Source: Rhodanobacteraceae bacterium
Lineage (GTDB): Bacteria > Pseudomonadota > Gammaproteobacteria > Xanthomonadales > Rhodanobacteraceae
Assembly (NCBI GenBank): GCA_004299555.1
Contig: SCQU01000023.1
Coordinates: 62,001 to 126,000, forward strand
DNA length: 64,000 bases
Direction: 5' to 3'
Of this stretch, positions 33,935 to 43,121 are shown piece after piece. The notes under the pieces are model-generated. The model worked only from the letters and a program-made list of their open reading frames with translations. It had not been told where the DNA came from and did no database searches. A program made the translations under genes and the position numbers. Numbering within the stretch: position 1 is the stretch's first letter; each line of letters begins with the position of its first letter.

Positions 33935-36121
33935 TCAGAACACAACATGCTCCTGCTGGCCAGCGTGTTGCCCGGCGTGTCCGGCCGCCAGTGCGGTGAG
34001 GAACCCGGGGACGGCGTCGGCATCGAGCGGATGCGCGTACAGGAAGCCCTGCAGCAGATCGCAGCCGAATTCGCGCAGCATCTGCATCTGCTCGGCGGTC
34101 TCGACCCCCTCCGCGACCACCTGCAGCCCGAGGCTGCGGCCCAGCCCGATGATGGAACGGACGATCGCGCGGTCGCCGGACTCGGTCATGAGGTTGCGCA
34201 CGAACGCGCAGTCGATCTTGATCTGGTCGACCGGAAAATTTTTCAGCGATTCGAGGTTGGAGTAGCCGGTGCCAAAATCGTCGATCGACACGCGCAGTCC
34301 GCTGGCAATCAGGCTTTCGAGGATCGGCTGCCCGCCCTTCACATCCTGCACCAGGTGGCGCTCGGTAATCTCCAGCATCAGGTCGGCGTTGGTGATGCCG
34401 TGATCGCGCAGGCTCGCGGCCAGGGTCTGCCGGAAGTTGTCCGCGACCCGCAGCTGCATGCCCGAGACGTTGACCGACACGTAGAATCCCGGCAGTCCCG
34501 CGTGCTTCCACGCCGCGACCTGCCGGCACGCCGCCTCGATGACCCACGCGCCGATTGATTCGATCAGGCGCGATTCCTCGGCCAGGCCGATGAAGGCGTT
34601 GGGCCCGACGACGCCGATGCCGGGCCGCTCCCAGTACAGCAGGGCCTCGAAGCCGCGCACGCGATTGGCGCGCGCGTCGACGATCGGCTGGTAGCGCAGC
34701 ATGAACTCGGACCGCGCGAGCGCCGCGCGCAGGGCGGCATGCATGTCGTGGCGCCAGGTCACGGCTTCGCCCATCCACGGCAGGAAGCGGCGTGCGGTGT
34801 TGCCGCCGTCCTCCTTGGCGCGGAACAGCGCGGTGTCGGCTTCGCGCACAAGGTTTTCCGCATCGGTGGCGTCGTCCGGAAACACGCTGAATCCCGCGCT
34901 CGCAGCCACATCCAGCCGGCGCCCCTCGATGTCGACCGGCTGGCAGATGCGTTCCATCAGGCGCTGCATGAGGGCCTCGGCGTTGCCCGCATCCGTCGCC
35001 GGCAGCAGCAGCAGGAACTCGTCGCCGCCGAACCGGCACAGGACGTCGCCCTCGCGAATGCCCTCGCCCAGGCGCTGCGCGACCGCGCAGATCACCTCGT
35101 CACCCACGCTGTGGCCCGCGGTGTCGTTGACCTCCTTGAAGTTGTCCAGGTCGAAAAACGCCACCGTCAGCGGCTGCGCGGTGTGCTGCGCGGTGGCCAG
35201 CATTTGTCCGAACTGGCCGCGCAGGTAGGCGCGGTTTGGCAGCCCCGTCAGGGAATCGAAATAGGCCAGATGGCGGATGCGTGCCTGCGCATAGCGCAGC
35301 TCGGCGGTGTCAATGCACACATGGATGTGGAACGCGATCTCATCCGTCGCATCCCGCACCGCGAGGACGGAGGTGTCGAGCGCCTTGCCCTCGCCGTTGT
35401 GGCGCCGCCAGGCCAGCTCACCGCTCCACTGGCCGGTCGTGCGCAGCGCCTTGTCGCGCGCGGCGGTCGCCGGCGAGGGCACCAGCAGGTCCCTGACCGG
35501 CCGGCCCACCAGCTCCTCCCGCGGATAACCCGTGATGTCGGCGAACGCACGGTTGACCGAGACGATGCGCTGCTGCGCATCGCTGATGATGATGCCGTCG
35601 TTGCCGGCTTCAAACACGCTGGCGGCGATCTGCAACTGGCGTTCGTCGCGCAGGCGCGCGGTGATGTCGGTATAGGAACCCGCCATCCTGAGCGGCGTGC
35701 CGTCGGGCGCGTACTGCGCGACGCTGCGCGCCAGGATCGTCAGTACCCGGCCATCGCGCGCGCGCATGCGCATGACCCGGCTGAGCACGCCCGGCCGCCG
35801 TTGTTGCAGGTGTTGGTAGAGCGCCGTGCGGCCGGCCGCGTAGTCTTCCGGCAGCACGATGCGCTGCAGGTCCTCGGGACAATTGAGCTCGGACTCGCTG
35901 TAGCCCAGCAGCTGGTATACGCGCGGCGAGAAGTAGATCCGGCGGTTGGCCACGTCGAAATCGAAGATGCCGTCGTTGGCGCCTTCGGCGACCAGCATGT
36001 AACGCTCGCGGCTGACCCGCAGCTCATCGAGCGCGCGATGCTGCCGGCGCAGCGCCCAGACCGCCAGCGCAATGCTGACCAGCGACGCCACGATCGCAAT
36101 CACCAGCAAGCTCACGTCCAA
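33935..36121 (-). CDS. PAS-GGDEF-EAL cyclic di-GMP enzyme
   Basis: This 728-residue protein can both make and break the second messenger c-di-GMP. An N-terminal membrane helix (residues 4-24) is followed by two PAS domains (about 36-155 and 165-280). The GGDEF domain (285-445) has an intact GGDEF (365-369) and an allosteric I-site RxxD (356-359) at the usual distance. The EAL domain (465-715) has EALL (492-495), NVSGMQL, LEITER, SIDDFGTGYS and AEGVET, so phosphodiesterase residues are all present. The signal sensed by the PAS domains is unknown. Its place between ctaG and ctaB, same strand, is unusual and suggests a link to respiration. Confidence 0.93.
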   Translation of the reverse strand: MDVSLLVIAIVASLVSIALAVWALRRQHRALDELRVSRERYMLVAEGANDGIFDFDVANRRIYFSPRVYQLLGYSESELNCPEDLQRIVLPEDYAAGRTALYQHLQQRRPGVLSRVMRMRARDGRVLTILARSVAQYAPDGTPLRMAGSYTDITARLRDERQLQIAASVFEAGNDGIIISDAQQRIVSVNRAFADITGYPREELVGRPVRDLLVPSPATAARDKALRTTGQWSGELAWRRHNGEGKALDTSVLAVRDATDEIAFHIHVCIDTAELRYAQARIRHLAYFDSLTGLPNRAYLRGQFGQMLATAQHTAQPLTVAFFDLDNFKEVNDTAGHSVGDEVICAVAQRLGEGIREGDVLCRFGGDEFLLLLPATDAGNAEALMQRLMERICQPVDIEGRRLDVAASAGFSVFPDDATDAENLVREADTALFRAKEDGGNTARRFLPWMGEAVTWRHDMHAALRAALARSEFMLRYQPIVDARANRVRGFEALLYWERPGIGVVGPNAFIGLAEESRLIESIGAWVIEAACRQVAAWKHAGLPGFYVSVNVSGMQLRVADNFRQTLAASLRDHGITNADLMLEITERHLVQDVKGGQPILESLIASGLRVSIDDFGTGYSNLESLKNFPVDQIKIDCAFVRNLMTESGDRAIVRSIIGLGRSLGLQVVAEGVETAEQMQMLREFGCDLLQGFLYAHPLDADAVPGFLTALAAGHAGQHAGQQEHVVF

Positions 36122-36204
36122 GCGTCCGGCACCTCCCGGCTACGGGGCCGCGGCCCCATGCGCGGCGTGCGGCACCCTGCGGCGGCCTGCACGCTGATGC
36201 CAGC

Positions 36205-37125
36205 TTACCCGATCCGCTGCAGCACATAGCCGCCCACGCGGAACGCCGGTGCCGCCAGCCAGTGGTCGGCCAGCAGAAACCCGAACAGCGCAATCAGGTA
36301 TACGATCGAGTAGCCAAACGCACTCATCGCGAAGCGCTCGTCCGGCGGCCGCATCAGGCGGATCGCGTAGTAGAGGTAGGCCACGCCGAGCACCGCCGCA
36401 CCGCCAAGATAGAGCATCCCGCTCATGCCGGTGAGGTAGGGCAACAGGCTGACCAGCACCAGCAGGATCGTGTAGAACAGCACGTGCCAGCGCGTGTACT
36501 CGACCCCGTACACCACGGGCAACATCGGGATGCAGGCCCGCCGGTAATCCTCGCGGCGGAAGATCGCGAGCGACCAGAAGTGCGGCGGCGTCCACGCAAA
36601 CACGATCAACACCAGAAGCAACGCGTACGCCCAGTCGCGCGGACTGCCCATCCCGGTGACCGCGGCCCAGCCCAGCAGCGGAGGAATTGCACCGGCGAGC
36701 CCGCCGATCACGATGTTCTGCGCGGTCGCGCGTTTCAGGAATGCGGTGTAGACCACCGCGTAGCCGATGAGGCCGATGAAGGTCAGCAGCGCGGTCAGCC
36801 AGTTCACCAGCAGGGCCAGGACCAGCATCGAGGCGACGCCTAGCACCAGCGCGAACAGCAGCACCTGGCGCGCGGTCAGGGTGCCGGTCACCAGCGGCCG
36901 GTGCGCGGTGCGCGCCATCACGCGGTCGATCCGCTGGTCGATCAACTGGTTCAACGCCGCGGCGGAAGAGGACGCCATCCACACGCCCAGGGTGCCAAAC
37001 ACCAGCGCGCGCCAGGGCGGCAGGCCGGGAGCCGCCAGGAACATCCCGATCAGTGCGGTGAAGACCAGCAGCGCGACGATGCGCGGCTTGGTGGCGGCGA
37101 GATACTGGCCGGCAAGTGAGCTCAT
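36205..37125 (-). CDS. ctaB: Protoheme IX farnesyltransferase (heme O synthase)
   Basis: CtaB (CyoE) attaches a farnesyl chain to heme B, giving heme O for the oxidase. The 306-residue product has about nine helices and both acidic prenyltransferase motifs: [15 protein letters not shown] with RTAHRPL, and the second region [14 protein letters not shown]. The ATG at 37125 gives the short N-terminus usual for the family and has a TAGAAT ending seven bases before it. Two upstream in-frame starts exist, ATG 37134 and GTG 37167; the latter overlaps the ctaA stop by four bases, so a coupled start adding 14 residues is possible. It follows ctaA directly. Confidence 0.94.
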   Translation of the reverse strand: MSSLAGQYLAATKPRIVALLVFTALIGMFLAAPGLPPWRALVFGTLGVWMASSSAAALNQLIDQRIDRVMARTAHRPLVTGTLTARQVLLFALVLGVASMLVLALLVNWLTALLTFIGLIGYAVVYTAFLKRATAQNIVIGGLAGAIPPLLGWAAVTGMGSPRDWAYALLLVLIVFAWTPPHFWSLAIFRREDYRRACIPMLPVVYGVEYTRWHVLFYTILLVLVSLLPYLTGMSGMLYLGGAAVLGVAYLYYAIRLMRPPDERFAMSAFGYSIVYLIALFGFLLADHWLAAPAFRVGGYVLQRIG

Positions 37126-37163
37126 GGTATCCATTCTAGGGTGGGCATCGCGCATCAACGTTG

Positions 37164-38432
37164 TCACGGGGCAAGGCGCCTAGGGCCGCAGCCGGCGCCG
37201 GCCCGGCTGCGCTCGAGCAGGGTCACCACGGCAAACAACAGCAGCGCCGCGCCGGCGGTGTGCGCGACCGCAATCCACAGCGGCAGCCCCAGCGTCACGT
37301 TGCCGATCCCGAGCAGCACCTGCAGCACCAGCAGTGCGGCCAACGCCAGTGCGTGGCGGCGCATCCCCGCGCGGCCTGCCCGGTGGGCCAGCCACAGGAG
37401 GTACACAAAGACCACCAGCGCGCCAAAACGATGCACCATCTGGATGGCCGTGCGCGCCGCGGCATCCAGGATGCCGCCCTGGTAATCCACGCCGATGTGG
37501 CGCAGCAGGATGAAACCGTGGTGGAAGTCCATCGCCGGCCACCACTGTCCAAGGCAGGTCGGGAACGCCGAGCCGCCGATGCCGCACGCGAGTGCGGCGT
37601 AGTTGGTCGACGTCCAGCCGCCAAGGAAGATCTGGCACGACAGCAGCACCAGGCCAATGACCGCCGCAGCAAACAAGCCTTTCGCTCCCCGGGCAAGGGG
37701 CAGGGATGGGCGTCCGGCCGCCGGACGCAGCGCGCGCGCGCCCGAACCCTCACCCACCGTGTCTGCAGGGGCAGCAGACACGGCACGCTCTCCCGTAGGG
37801 AGAGGGGAGCACGACAGGCGCCAGGCCAGCCAGGTCACCAGGTCAAAGGTCAGCATGCCGCCCAGGAGATGCGCGGTCACCACGGCGGGCAGCAGCAGCC
37901 ACGTCACCGTCCACATTCCGAGCAGCGCCTGGAAACACACCACCGCGAGCACCAGCACCGCCATGCGCCGCCAGCCGCCACCCTTCCAGAAGAGGGCAAG
38001 CGCGAGCAGCAACGCCCCGCCGCAGGCGGCGATGATGCTGGAGGCAAGGTACCACCTGTGCATGTACAGCGGTATCCCGATACCGATCAGCACCACCCCG
38101 AGGAGCATGAGCCCGAGCCGGCGCTTGCGGCCCCATACGGCGGCCAGCGCCTCGGCCAGTATCAGCACGCCGAGCGTGCCCGCGAGGAACCGGTGCACCT
38201 GCTCGCGCCACGCACGGTGGGTTTCGACCGGCCGGTTCGGGAACGCCTGATCAGCCCTGGCCACTGCTGCCGGCTGCACGGGCCAGGCGACATGGCCGTA
38301 GCAGGTCGGCCAGTCGGGACAGGACAGCCCCGCGTCGGAAAGGCGCACGAACGCGCCGAACGAGACGAGGAAGAAGGTGAAGGCGCAGGCAACCCACGCG
38401 AGGGCGCGCAGCGATCTTGTGGCGCCAAGCAT
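37164..38432 (-). CDS. ctaA: Heme A synthase (COX15/CtaA)
   Basis: CtaA oxidises the methyl group of heme O to a formyl group, giving heme A. The 422-residue eight-helix protein has the repeated heme-binding halves, with His in [10 protein letters not shown] and TAHLLGGM in the first and [12 protein letters not shown] and VHRFGALVV in the second. Cys pairs SCPDWPTC and [12 protein letters not shown] mark the extracytoplasmic loops. Residues about 208-250, between helices 4 and 5, are a Pro/Arg/Ala-rich stretch that coincides with a 127-bp palindromic DNA element (37684-37810) inserted in frame. The start codon overlaps the stop of the preceding gene by one base (TGATG). Confidence 0.94.
   Translation of the reverse strand: MLGATRSLRALAWVACAFTFFLVSFGAFVRLSDAGLSCPDWPTCYGHVAWPVQPAAVARADQAFPNRPVETHRAWREQVHRFLAGTLGVLILAEALAAVWGRKRRLGLMLLGVVLIGIGIPLYMHRWYLASSIIAACGGALLLALALFWKGGGWRRMAVLVLAVVCFQALLGMWTVTWLLLPAVVTAHLLGGMLTFDLVTWLAWRLSCSPLPTGERAVSAAPADTVGEGSGARALRPAAGRPSLPLARGAKGLFAAAVIGLVLLSCQIFLGGWTSTNYAALACGIGGSAFPTCLGQWWPAMDFHHGFILLRHIGVDYQGGILDAAARTAIQMVHRFGALVVFVYLLWLAHRAGRAGMRRHALALAALLVLQVLLGIGNVTLGLPLWIAVAHTAGAALLLFAVVTLLERSRAGAGCGPRRLAP
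37684..37810. repeat. Palindromic element inserted in frame in ctaA
   Basis: The element is bounded by GCTCCCC (37684-37690) and GGGGAGC (37804-37810). Inside are several inverted repeats: GCGTCCGG/CCGGACGC around 37710-37728, GTGTCTGC (37759-37766) with GCAGACAC (37774-37781), and CTCTCCC/GGGAGAG near the right end. It encodes about 43 residues of a loop in heme A synthase without breaking the frame. Similar C/G-block hairpin elements are common between genes in high-GC gammaproteobacteria. Confidence 0.6.
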
Positions 38433-38989
38433 CAGAGGTTGACCTTGACCGCGCGCTGGAGGTCCTGGTGCAACCGTGCGGGATCAAAGCCCGCGGGATA
38501 GGCGAGCAGCGCGCGTCCGCTCGGCGTGACCAGCACCATGCTTACGCTGTCGGGTGCGGTGGCGCGCAAGCCGCGCAACGGAGCGGCCGCGGTACCTGCC
38601 ACCACCCACACCTTGCCAAAGCCCGCCGCCGCCGGGCCCGCCGGCACCGGGCCGAGGTAGACCAGGCGCACCTTGTCGGCCTGCTTGCCGAGTGCGATCT
38701 GCGCGCGGTGCACCAGGTCGAGCTGCCGCAGGCAGCGTTGTGCGCAGTCGGGACCGGGCAACGCCAGCAGCGTCCACGCGCCGGTGCGATTGGTGAAGGC
38801 AAACGCCGTGCCGTCCGCGGTCTTCACCGGCATCCGTGCAAGGGGGCGCTCGGGTTCGATCGGCTGGCCATAGCTGTGGGCCGAGGGCGCCCAGCCGGAC
38901 AGCATCATGCCAGCCGCCAGAATCACGGACCCGGCGAAAATCGCGACGATCAGCAGCAGTTGCAGGCGGCGGCGGTTGCGCAATTCCAT
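38432..38989 (-). CDS. Membrane-anchored SCO-like CxxxC protein of the cox locus
   Basis: This 185-residue protein has one N-terminal helix (residues 10-30) and a periplasmic domain of thioredoxin-like type. A CxxxC pair sits in PGPDCAQRCLRQLD, spaced as in SCO copper chaperones, and WTLLALPG precedes it where SCO proteins have their first strand. The third SCO ligand His is not obvious. Proteins of this kind are found between SURF1 and CtaA in many proteobacterial oxidase loci and are presumed assembly factors, but the function is not established. It starts three bases after the SURF1 stop and overlaps ctaA by one base. Confidence 0.75.
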   Translation of the reverse strand: MELRNRRRLQLLLIVAIFAGSVILAAGMMLSGWAPSAHSYGQPIEPERPLARMPVKTADGTAFAFTNRTGAWTLLALPGPDCAQRCLRQLDLVHRAQIALGKQADKVRLVYLGPVPAGPAAAGFGKVWVVAGTAAAPLRGLRATAPDSVSMVLVTPSGRALLAYPAGFDPARLHQDLQRAVKVNL

Positions 38990-38992
38990 GGT

Positions 38993-39739
38993 CTATTCCT
39001 GTTCGTCTTCGGTGGTACCGCCCGGGCGCACCCGGTGCAGCACGAAAAACATCACGATCGCGGCCGCGGCAAAGGTGAACCACTGCAGCGCATAGGCGCG
39101 GTGCCGGGCGGGCGGCATCACGTTGGCCGTCCAGGTACGAATGTAGGCGCTGTGGGGATCGGGGTCGGTCAACAGCACATGCGGGTACACATCGGCGTGG
39201 AGGTCCGCCGCGATCTCCTGCGGATCGAGCCAGGTCACCAGTTTGGGCCAGCTGCGCTCGCGCACCAGCGGGTTGCCGCCAAGCTTCAGCCCCGGCAGTG
39301 GCGGGGGGGCGTAGATGCCGGTGAGGGTGACCGCGTGCCCCGGGATGGGGGGCAAGTCGGGGAGCGACGTCGAATCGGACCCCATTTTGGCAAGGAACCC
39401 GAGGTTCACCAGCAGCGTGCGCGCGGAGCCCGCCGGAACCAGCGGCACGAACACCATGACCCCGAGCCGTCCCGAGCGCATCTGGTCGTCCAGCAGGTAC
39501 ACCCGGTTGGCTTCCAGGCGGCCGGTCACCTTGACGTGGGGATAGGCGTCGGCCGGGCGACCGGCGGCGGCCGCAGCAAGGCTGGTCAGCGGTGCGGTCG
39601 CGGCATTGTGAAACCGCGCCAGCACCTTGACCTTGTAGGCCGCGCGCTCGAGTTGCCATACGCCAAGGCCACAGAACGCGCCGATCCCGAACAGGGTCAG
39701 CAGCACCGCGAACACGCTGGGGCGGCGGATCCGCATCAT
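38993..39739 (-). CDS. SURF1 family oxidase assembly protein
   Basis: SURF1 helps insert heme a3 into subunit I of cytochrome c oxidase. The 248-residue protein has the family layout: one helix near each end (residues 10-30, FAVLLTLFGIGAFCGLGVWQLERA, with the typical GxWQ; and 220-240, AYALQWFTFAAAAIVMFFV) and a periplasmic domain between. VNLGFL and NPLVRERSWPKLVTWLDP are typical interior motifs. The ATG at 39739 is chosen; a GTG at 39760 would add seven residues. It is divergent from the DUF2909 gene, 57 bases away. Confidence 0.92.
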   Translation of the reverse strand: MMRIRRPSVFAVLLTLFGIGAFCGLGVWQLERAAYKVKVLARFHNAATAPLTSLAAAAAGRPADAYPHVKVTGRLEANRVYLLDDQMRSGRLGVMVFVPLVPAGSARTLLVNLGFLAKMGSDSTSLPDLPPIPGHAVTLTGIYAPPPLPGLKLGGNPLVRERSWPKLVTWLDPQEIAADLHADVYPHVLLTDPDPHSAYIRTWTANVMPPARHRAYALQWFTFAAAAIVMFFVLHRVRPGGTTEDEQE

Positions 39740-39796
39740 GCCGCGGCTGCCCCGCGGCACAACGCTATACTCGTGGTTTCAGTCCGCGCCAGCACC

Positions 39797-40021
39797 ATGT
39801 CATTTGCCGCCATCTACAAGGCCGTACTCGTCGTTGTATTCCTGGTGGTGCTGTTCGAGCTGGGTCAAGCACTCTACTTCATGATGCTGGATCGCAACGA
39901 CGGCGGGCGCGCCGTATGGGCGCTGACGCGCCGCGTCGCATTCTCGTTCCTGCTGATCGTCCTGATCGTCATTGGCATCCTGACCGGCGTGCTGCACCCG
40001 CACGGTATCACCGTGCGCTGA
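39797..40021 (+). CDS. DUF2909 twin-transmembrane protein
   Basis: This 74-residue protein has two hydrophobic helices (about residues 7-30 and 47-66) joined by a short charged loop (LDRNDGGRAVWALTRR). Two-helix proteins of this type are found in cox gene clusters next to SURF1 and ctaE; their role is not known. A TATACT (39766-39771) is a good -10 box with no clear -35. It is the only rightward gene inside the otherwise leftward oxidase block. Confidence 0.75.
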   Translation: MSFAAIYKAVLVVVFLVVLFELGQALYFMMLDRNDGGRAVWALTRRVAFSFLLIVLIVIGILTGVLHPHGITVR

Positions 40022-40319
40022 CGCCGGGGTTCAGGCGTCACCCCAGACGCAACAGCACCGGGACGTCCGGAAGGTACCGACCGCGCGGGCGAAGCGCGGC
40101 TCTGCATTCCTTCCGCCACCGTTCCGTCGGCCCTGACGCTCCGGGCGCACCCGGGAGACGATCGCTGCCCGTCCGCAAGAAGCTGTTGGATGGCCGTCGC
40201 GAGCGATGGCGGATCGTGAGTCGCCGGAGCGCAGCAAGCGGAGCGTACACGTCAGTACGTGGGCATTGCGCGCACCGCCGGCGCGCGAGCCGTCGAGCAC
40301 AGGAGGCTGTTCAACGGCG
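40022..40319. other. Convergent intergenic region, DUF2909 / ctaE
   Basis: The right half is repeat copy B (see separate entry). In the left half I see no gene and no clear terminator hairpin with a T-run, although both flanking genes end here. Confidence 0.5.
40189..40315. repeat. Dispersed 126-bp repeat, copy B
   Basis: Aligns without gaps to copy A at 15037-15162 (about 79% identity by hand count). It ends five bases from the ctaE stop codon, in the same orientation relative to the adjoining gene as copy A. It contains the shared blocks GTCGCCGGAGCGCA and CGTGGGCAT. Confidence 0.7.
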
Positions 40320-41195
40320 CTAGAGGATGTAGACGAACATGAACAGGCACAACCACACCACGTCCACGAAGTGCCAGTACCACGAGACGGCCTCGAACCC
40401 GAAGTGGTGCTCGCGATCGAAGTGCCCGCGCACGCAACGGAACCACATCACGATCAGCATGATGGTGCCAATGGTGACGTGCAGGCCGTGGAAGCCGGTG
40501 AGGATGTAGAACGTCGCCCCGTAGATGCCGCTGTGCAGCGTCATGTTGAGGTTGACGTAGGAATCCCAGTACTCATGCGCCTGGAAGCCGAGGAACAGGA
40601 GGCCCAGGATGATGGTGACGCCAAGGAATCCGATCAGGCGCTTGCGGTTGCCCGCGCGCAGGGCGTGGTGCGCGATCGTCACCGTCATGGACGATGACAG
40701 CAGCAGCAGGGTGTTGAGGAGCGGGATGCCCCAGGGCGAAGTCGCGGTGAACGAGCCCCCCACCGCACCCGGGCCATTGGTCGGCCATGCAGCGGTGAAG
40801 CCCTGCCAGATGAAGCCGTTGGTGATGATGCCCTTGTCGCCGGCGCCGCCCAGCCACGGTACGACGAAGGTGCGGATGTAGAACAGGCCGCCGAAGAACG
40901 CCGCGAAGAAGAAAATCTCGGACATGATGAACCACATCATGCCCAGGCGGAACGAGCCGTCGGCCTGGCTGTTGAAGGTGCCGCTCAGGGACTCCTTGAT
41001 GACGCCACCGAACCAGCCGAACAGCATGCCGACGATCGTCAGCGCGCCGAGGGTCAGGATGATCTGACCGGCCGGTTCATGTCCATTGAGCCAGTTGGCC
41101 GCCCCGACCATGAACAGGAACATGCCGATCACGGCCACGAATGGCCAGCGGCTCTTGTGCGGGACGTAGTAAAGGTTGGCTTGGGCTGGACTCAT
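40320..41195 (-). CDS. ctaE: Cytochrome c oxidase subunit III
   Basis: This 291-residue, seven-helix protein is subunit III of the aa3 oxidase; it stabilises the proton-uptake path of subunit I. Recognisable stretches are MSEIFFFAAFFGGLFYIRTF, the conserved WP region before GPG, HHALRAGNRKRLIGFLG, FQAHEYWDSYVN, and the C-terminal GFHGLHVTIG and SWYWHFVDVVWLCLF. The ATG at 41195 gives the usual start before the first helix, with GGAAAA upstream. Cox11, which normally precedes ctaE in proteobacterial loci, is missing; a 61-residue gene lies there instead. Confidence 0.96.
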   Translation of the reverse strand: MSPAQANLYYVPHKSRWPFVAVIGMFLFMVGAANWLNGHEPAGQIILTLGALTIVGMLFGWFGGVIKESLSGTFNSQADGSFRLGMMWFIMSEIFFFAAFFGGLFYIRTFVVPWLGGAGDKGIITNGFIWQGFTAAWPTNGPGAVGGSFTATSPWGIPLLNTLLLLSSSMTVTIAHHALRAGNRKRLIGFLGVTIILGLLFLGFQAHEYWDSYVNLNMTLHSGIYGATFYILTGFHGLHVTIGTIMLIVMWFRCVRGHFDREHHFGFEAVSWYWHFVDVVWLCLFMFVYIL

Positions 41196-41249
41196 GGGGA
41201 TTTTCCAATTGGTGACAGGCTGGCTGCGGCGACGGGTGGTCAATCCGGA

Positions 41250-41435
41250 TCAGTGGGGGGGAACCCAGTTTGAGATCCCCACGAGGTGGCCATGGACGAG
41301 GCTGGCCACGAAGAACGCGATGGCGATGCCCGCGATGATCCACGCCGTCCGCCGCGCACTGGCCTTGCGCCGCTCGGCGGCGCGCAAGGCCTCATCCACT
41401 GACGGCTTGGGTTGCCCGTCGTCCGGCTGGGACAT
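41250..41435 (-). CDS. Small single-helix protein of the oxidase operon
   Basis: This 61-residue protein has a charged N-terminal half (EALRAAERRKASARR) and one membrane helix (about residues 31-50, TAWIIAGIAIAFFVASLVHG). I cannot assign it to a named family. It lies 17 bases after ctaD and 54 bases before ctaE and is surely co-transcribed. It could be a small oxidase subunit or assembly factor. ATG 41435 is preferred to a TTG at 41456 that overlaps the ctaD stop. Confidence 0.65.
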   Translation of the reverse strand: MSQPDDGQPKPSVDEALRAAERRKASARRTAWIIAGIAIAFFVASLVHGHLVGISNWVPPH

Positions 41436-41452
41436 GGTCGCTGCCACCGTCG

Positions 41453-43069
41453 TCAATGCGCGGTCGCGCCGGTTTGCACCAGCTGGCTGTCATCGACCAC
41501 CGGCGGCACCGTGAAGCTGTGGTGCGGCGCGGGCGACGGCAGCGTCCACTCAAGCCCGTAGGCGTGTTCCCACACGCGCGAGCTGGCCTTGGCCCTGGAG
41601 AAGAACACGCAGTGGATCACGACGCCGACGAAGATCAACTGGGTCGCGCCGAACCAGAAGCCACCGATCGAGGACACCATGTTCCAGTTGGCGAACGCCA
41701 CGTTGTAGTCGGGGATGCGGCGCGGCATGCCGGCAAAACCGAGGAACTGCTGCGGGAAGAACAGCACGTTCACCGAGATCACGCTGGACCAGAAATGCAG
41801 CTTGGACCAAAAGCCCGAATACATGTGGCCGGACCACTTGGGCAGCCAGTAGTACGTGGCACCGATGATCGAGAACAACGCGCCGCCAACCAGCACATAG
41901 TGGAAGTGCGCGACGATGAAGTAGGTGCCGTAGTACTGGAAGTCGGCCGGCACCAGCGCCATCATCACGCCCGAGAAGCCGCCGATCGAAAACAGCACGA
42001 TGAAACCGATGGCCCACAGCATCGGGGTCTCGAAGCTGAGCGAGCCCTTCCACATCGTCGTGACCCAGTTGAAGATCTTCACGCCGGTCGGCACCGCGAT
42101 CAGCATGGTTGCGTACATGAAGAACACCTCGGCGCCAAGCGGCAGGCCGACCGTGAACATGTGGTGCGACCACACGAGGAACGACAGGAACGCGATGCAG
42201 GCGATCGCGTACACCATGGCCCGGTAGCCAAACAGGGGTTTCCGCGCGAAGGTCGGCACGATTTCCGAGATGATCCCGAACGCCGGCAGGATCATGATGT
42301 AGACCTCGGGGTGGCCGAAGAACCAGAACACATGCTGGTACATGACCGGGTCGCCGCCGGCCGCGGCGTTGAAGAAGTTGGTGCCGAAGAAGCGGTCGAA
42401 CAGCACCATCGTCACGGCGCCGGACAGCACCGGCATCACCGCGATCACCAGGAACGAGGTGATCAGCCACGACCAGCAGAACATCGACATTTTCATGAGG
42501 TCGACGCCCGGCGCACGCATGTTGAGGATCGTCGCGATGATGTTGATCGAGCCCAGCACCGAGCTGATGCCGAGCAGGTGGATCGAGAAGATCAGGAACG
42601 CGATGGATTCACCGCCCTGCAATACCAGTGGCGGGTACATCGTCCAGCCGGCCGCCGGCGCGCCACCCGGCATGAAGAACGTCGACAGCAACAGGATGAA
42701 GGCAAACGGCAGCAGCCAGAACGACAGGTTGTTCAGGCGCGGCAGCGCCATGTCGGGCGCGCCGATCTGCATCGGGATCATCCAGTTCGCCAGGCCCACG
42801 AACGCCGGCATGATCACGCCGAAGATCATCACCAGTCCGTGCATCGCGGTCAGTTCGTTGAAAAAGTACGGCTGCATCAGCTGCATGCCGGGCTCGAAGA
42901 GCTCGGCACGAATCAGCATCGCGAAGCTGCCGCCCACAAACAGCATCAGGAACGAGAAGCACAGGTACAACGTGCCAATGTCCTTGTGGTTGGTGGACAT
43001 GAACCAGCGCTCGAAAAAGCTCTGGTGGTGTTCCTGGTAGTGGCCAACTTCAACTGCGGGGGTGGACAT
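41453..43069 (-). CDS. ctaD: Cytochrome c oxidase subunit I (A1 type)
   Basis: This 538-residue protein holds heme a, heme a3 and CuB, where oxygen is reduced. Ligands are intact: His in TAMHGLVM (heme a), GHPEVYI (CuB His and its cross-linked Tyr), SHHMFTVG (two CuB His), and His388/His390 in VAHFHYVL. Proton-path residues of A1 oxidases are present: Asp in GAPDMALPRLNN, Glu in HPEVY, Lys in PTGVKIF, and MPRRIPDY for the heme propionates. However, the His-Asp pair that binds the Mg/Mn ion (bovine H368/D369) is Tyr380-Gly381 here (QYYGTYF). AGAGGA precedes the ATG. Second structural gene of the operon. Confidence 0.97.
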   Translation of the reverse strand: MSTPAVEVGHYQEHHQSFFERWFMSTNHKDIGTLYLCFSFLMLFVGGSFAMLIRAELFEPGMQLMQPYFFNELTAMHGLVMIFGVIMPAFVGLANWMIPMQIGAPDMALPRLNNLSFWLLPFAFILLLSTFFMPGGAPAAGWTMYPPLVLQGGESIAFLIFSIHLLGISSVLGSINIIATILNMRAPGVDLMKMSMFCWSWLITSFLVIAVMPVLSGAVTMVLFDRFFGTNFFNAAAGGDPVMYQHVFWFFGHPEVYIMILPAFGIISEIVPTFARKPLFGYRAMVYAIACIAFLSFLVWSHHMFTVGLPLGAEVFFMYATMLIAVPTGVKIFNWVTTMWKGSLSFETPMLWAIGFIVLFSIGGFSGVMMALVPADFQYYGTYFIVAHFHYVLVGGALFSIIGATYYWLPKWSGHMYSGFWSKLHFWSSVISVNVLFFPQQFLGFAGMPRRIPDYNVAFANWNMVSSIGGFWFGATQLIFVGVVIHCVFFSRAKASSRVWEHAYGLEWTLPSPAPHHSFTVPPVVDDSQLVQTGATAH

Positions 43070-43121
43070 GGTGTGAATCCTCTGGAATGCCTGGTGCTAT
43101 CGCAAAGCCTGCAGAGACCGC

